Position numbers and translations under genes: made by a program. Below are positions 13,046-13,876 of a DNA stretch of 13,876 nt, in pieces. Position 1 is the first letter of the stretch. Every line of letters begins with the position of its first letter. The notes beneath the pieces are model-generated. The model saw only the letters and a list, made by a program, of their open reading frames with translations. It was not told where the DNA came from and searched no databases. This DNA is from Candidatus Bathyarchaeota archaeon (GTDB taxonomy: Archaea > Thermoproteota > Bathyarchaeia > TCS64). The DNA is taken from positions 1 through 13,876 of the forward strand of contig DUKA01000232.1 in assembly GCA_013329615.1 (NCBI GenBank). The letters run 5' to 3'.

Positions 13046-13876
13046 CTAGGCTTTCTTGCTGAGTTTCTCGGCGCTCGCCTTTGCGAGTTCGAGGGGTGGG
13101 CGGCGCTCGGTGTCAGGGATGTAGACGTTCTTACCGAGGCGCCTCTTGTGCTCCTCCTTTGCCCTCTGGATGAGTTCCGGCTGCGTGATGAGGTCGAGGG
13201 CTGCTCCCGCCATAGTTTTCGCGGCGAAGATGAGGCTCTTGTGACCGATTGTTGAGCCGCTGGCGGCGACGAATTGCCAGCTGTGGCCGGGGGCGCCTAG
13301 TATGTTGCAGGCTGTGCCGAACTCCATTGTGGGGGTGTTCCAGCTGACGTGGGATACGTCTGTGCTGCCGGGGCTTGTTTCGCCGTCGTCCCGGGGGTCG
13401 AGTATGTCGGTGACTAGGTCGGTGTCGGCGTATTTTTCCCAGTTTGGCATCTTGCTCTTCTTGAGGGTCGCGAGTTTGTCTTCCTTGGGGAAGGTCTTGG
13501 AGATCTCCGCGGCGAATGCCAGCTCTTCCGCTGTATATGTGGGGGCTCCCACGGCGCGCATGTTGGCGGTGACGACGTCGCTGAGGACTCGGCTGGGTAT
13601 CTTGTTGTAGCTGCCCCTGTCCATCTCGATGGTGAGTGTGGTTTCTGTCATGAGTGCTGCGCCCTGCGCGATCTTTTCGACGCGTTTGTAGATTGATTCT
13701 AGCTGGTCCATCTCTGGGGCGCGTACGTAGTACCAGCTTCGTGCGTAGTCTGGGACGACGTTTGGTTGGCCTCCGCCGGCTTCGATGACGTAGTGTATGC
13801 GTGCTTGTTGGATTATGTGTTCGCGTAGGTAGTTTACGCCGACGTTCATGAGTTCGACGGCGTCTAGGGCGCTTCG
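13046..13876 (-). CDS. Second M20-family AbgB-like amidohydrolase, C-terminal part (5' end beyond window)
   Basis: The frame is open to the window edge; 276 residues are present, starting within RSALDAVELMNVGVNYLREH. It aligns almost without gaps to the C-terminal part of the gene at 11603-13042 (shared IHYVIEAGGGQPNVVPDYAR, AQGAALMTET against AEGAALMTET, GSTDVSHVSW against GSTDVADVSW, APGHSWQ, SLIFAAKTMAG). The metal ligands of the N-terminal half lie outside; the C-terminal H of APGHSWQ is present. It is therefore a paralogue in inverted, convergent order. The likely role is the same class of amide hydrolysis with a different substrate range (inference). The part near the window edge uses codons unlike its partner: CGC/CGA, GAA, CAA and ACA where the partner has AGG, GAG and so on. 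Confidence 0.85.
   Translation of the reverse strand, partial: RSALDAVELMNVGVNYLREHIIQQARIHYVIEAGGGQPNVVPDYARSWYYVRAPEMDQLESIYKRVEKIAQGAALMTETTLTIEMDRGSYNKIPSRVLSDVVTANMRAVGAPTYTAEELAFAAEISKTFPKEDKLATLKKSKMPNWEKYADTDLVTDILDPRDDGETSPGSTDVSHVSWNTPTMEFGTACNILGAPGHSWQFVAASGSTIGHKSLIFAAKTMAGAALDLITQPELIQRAKEEHKRRLGKNVYIPDTERRPPLELAKASAEKLSKKA

Noticed and set aside
1..13876. tRNA, rRNA or CRISPR array
   Set aside because: No cloverleaf with a GTTCRA-type arm, no rRNA-like tract and no regularly spaced short repeats were found by eye; the YD repeats are protein-coding.

Overview
The window looks like a piece of an archaeal chromosome, most likely from the Thermoproteota/Bathyarchaeia side. No rRNA or marker gene is present to confirm this. 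The basis is style: arginine is mostly AGG/AGA and isoleucine often ATA in a G+C-rich background, starts are often GTG or TTG, and several genes have a TATA-like box about 28-30 bases before the start codon, as in leaderless archaeal transcripts. The left and right parts are ordinary G+C-rich metabolic chromosome; the middle is a foreign-looking island.

Left part (1-1303): the 5' end of an amidohydrolase-fold gene (minus strand) diverges from a DinB-like gene (plus). The DinB-like gene ends tail-to-tail in a shared CTAG with a pyridoxamine-phosphate-oxidase/NimA-like flavoprotein gene (minus).

Middle (about 1300-7020): a truncated tyrosine recombinase lies beside the 5' end of the NimA-like gene. 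After it come a decayed YD-repeat fragment, two very A+T-rich genes for small membrane proteins, a 1296-residue RHS/YD-repeat protein with a hydrophobic C-terminal tip, and a small HExxH (ImmA/IrrE-like) metallopeptidase gene. Just beyond, at 6958-7020, is a broken copy of the start of the NimA-like gene, in the same orientation as the intact copy. About 50 bases (43 of 50 identical by hand count) are thus repeated directly at the two edges. I read this as an old, decayed integrative element or accessory island that entered at the 5' end of the NimA-like gene and carries an RHS toxin-immunity type cargo. The repeat, the truncations and the composition shifts are seen directly; the integration story and the toxin/immunity roles are inference.

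Right part (7125-13876): a DUF1905 protein, a Cys/Met-metabolism PLP enzyme with two altered active-site positions, a FrlC-like sugar epimerase translationally coupled to a Ca2+/H+ exchanger, a small unrecognised protein, a DedA/VTT membrane protein, and two convergent paralogous M20 (AbgB-like) amidohydrolases, the second running off the window. The PLP enzyme, epimerase and exchanger lie in line on the plus strand; only the last two look like one transcription unit.
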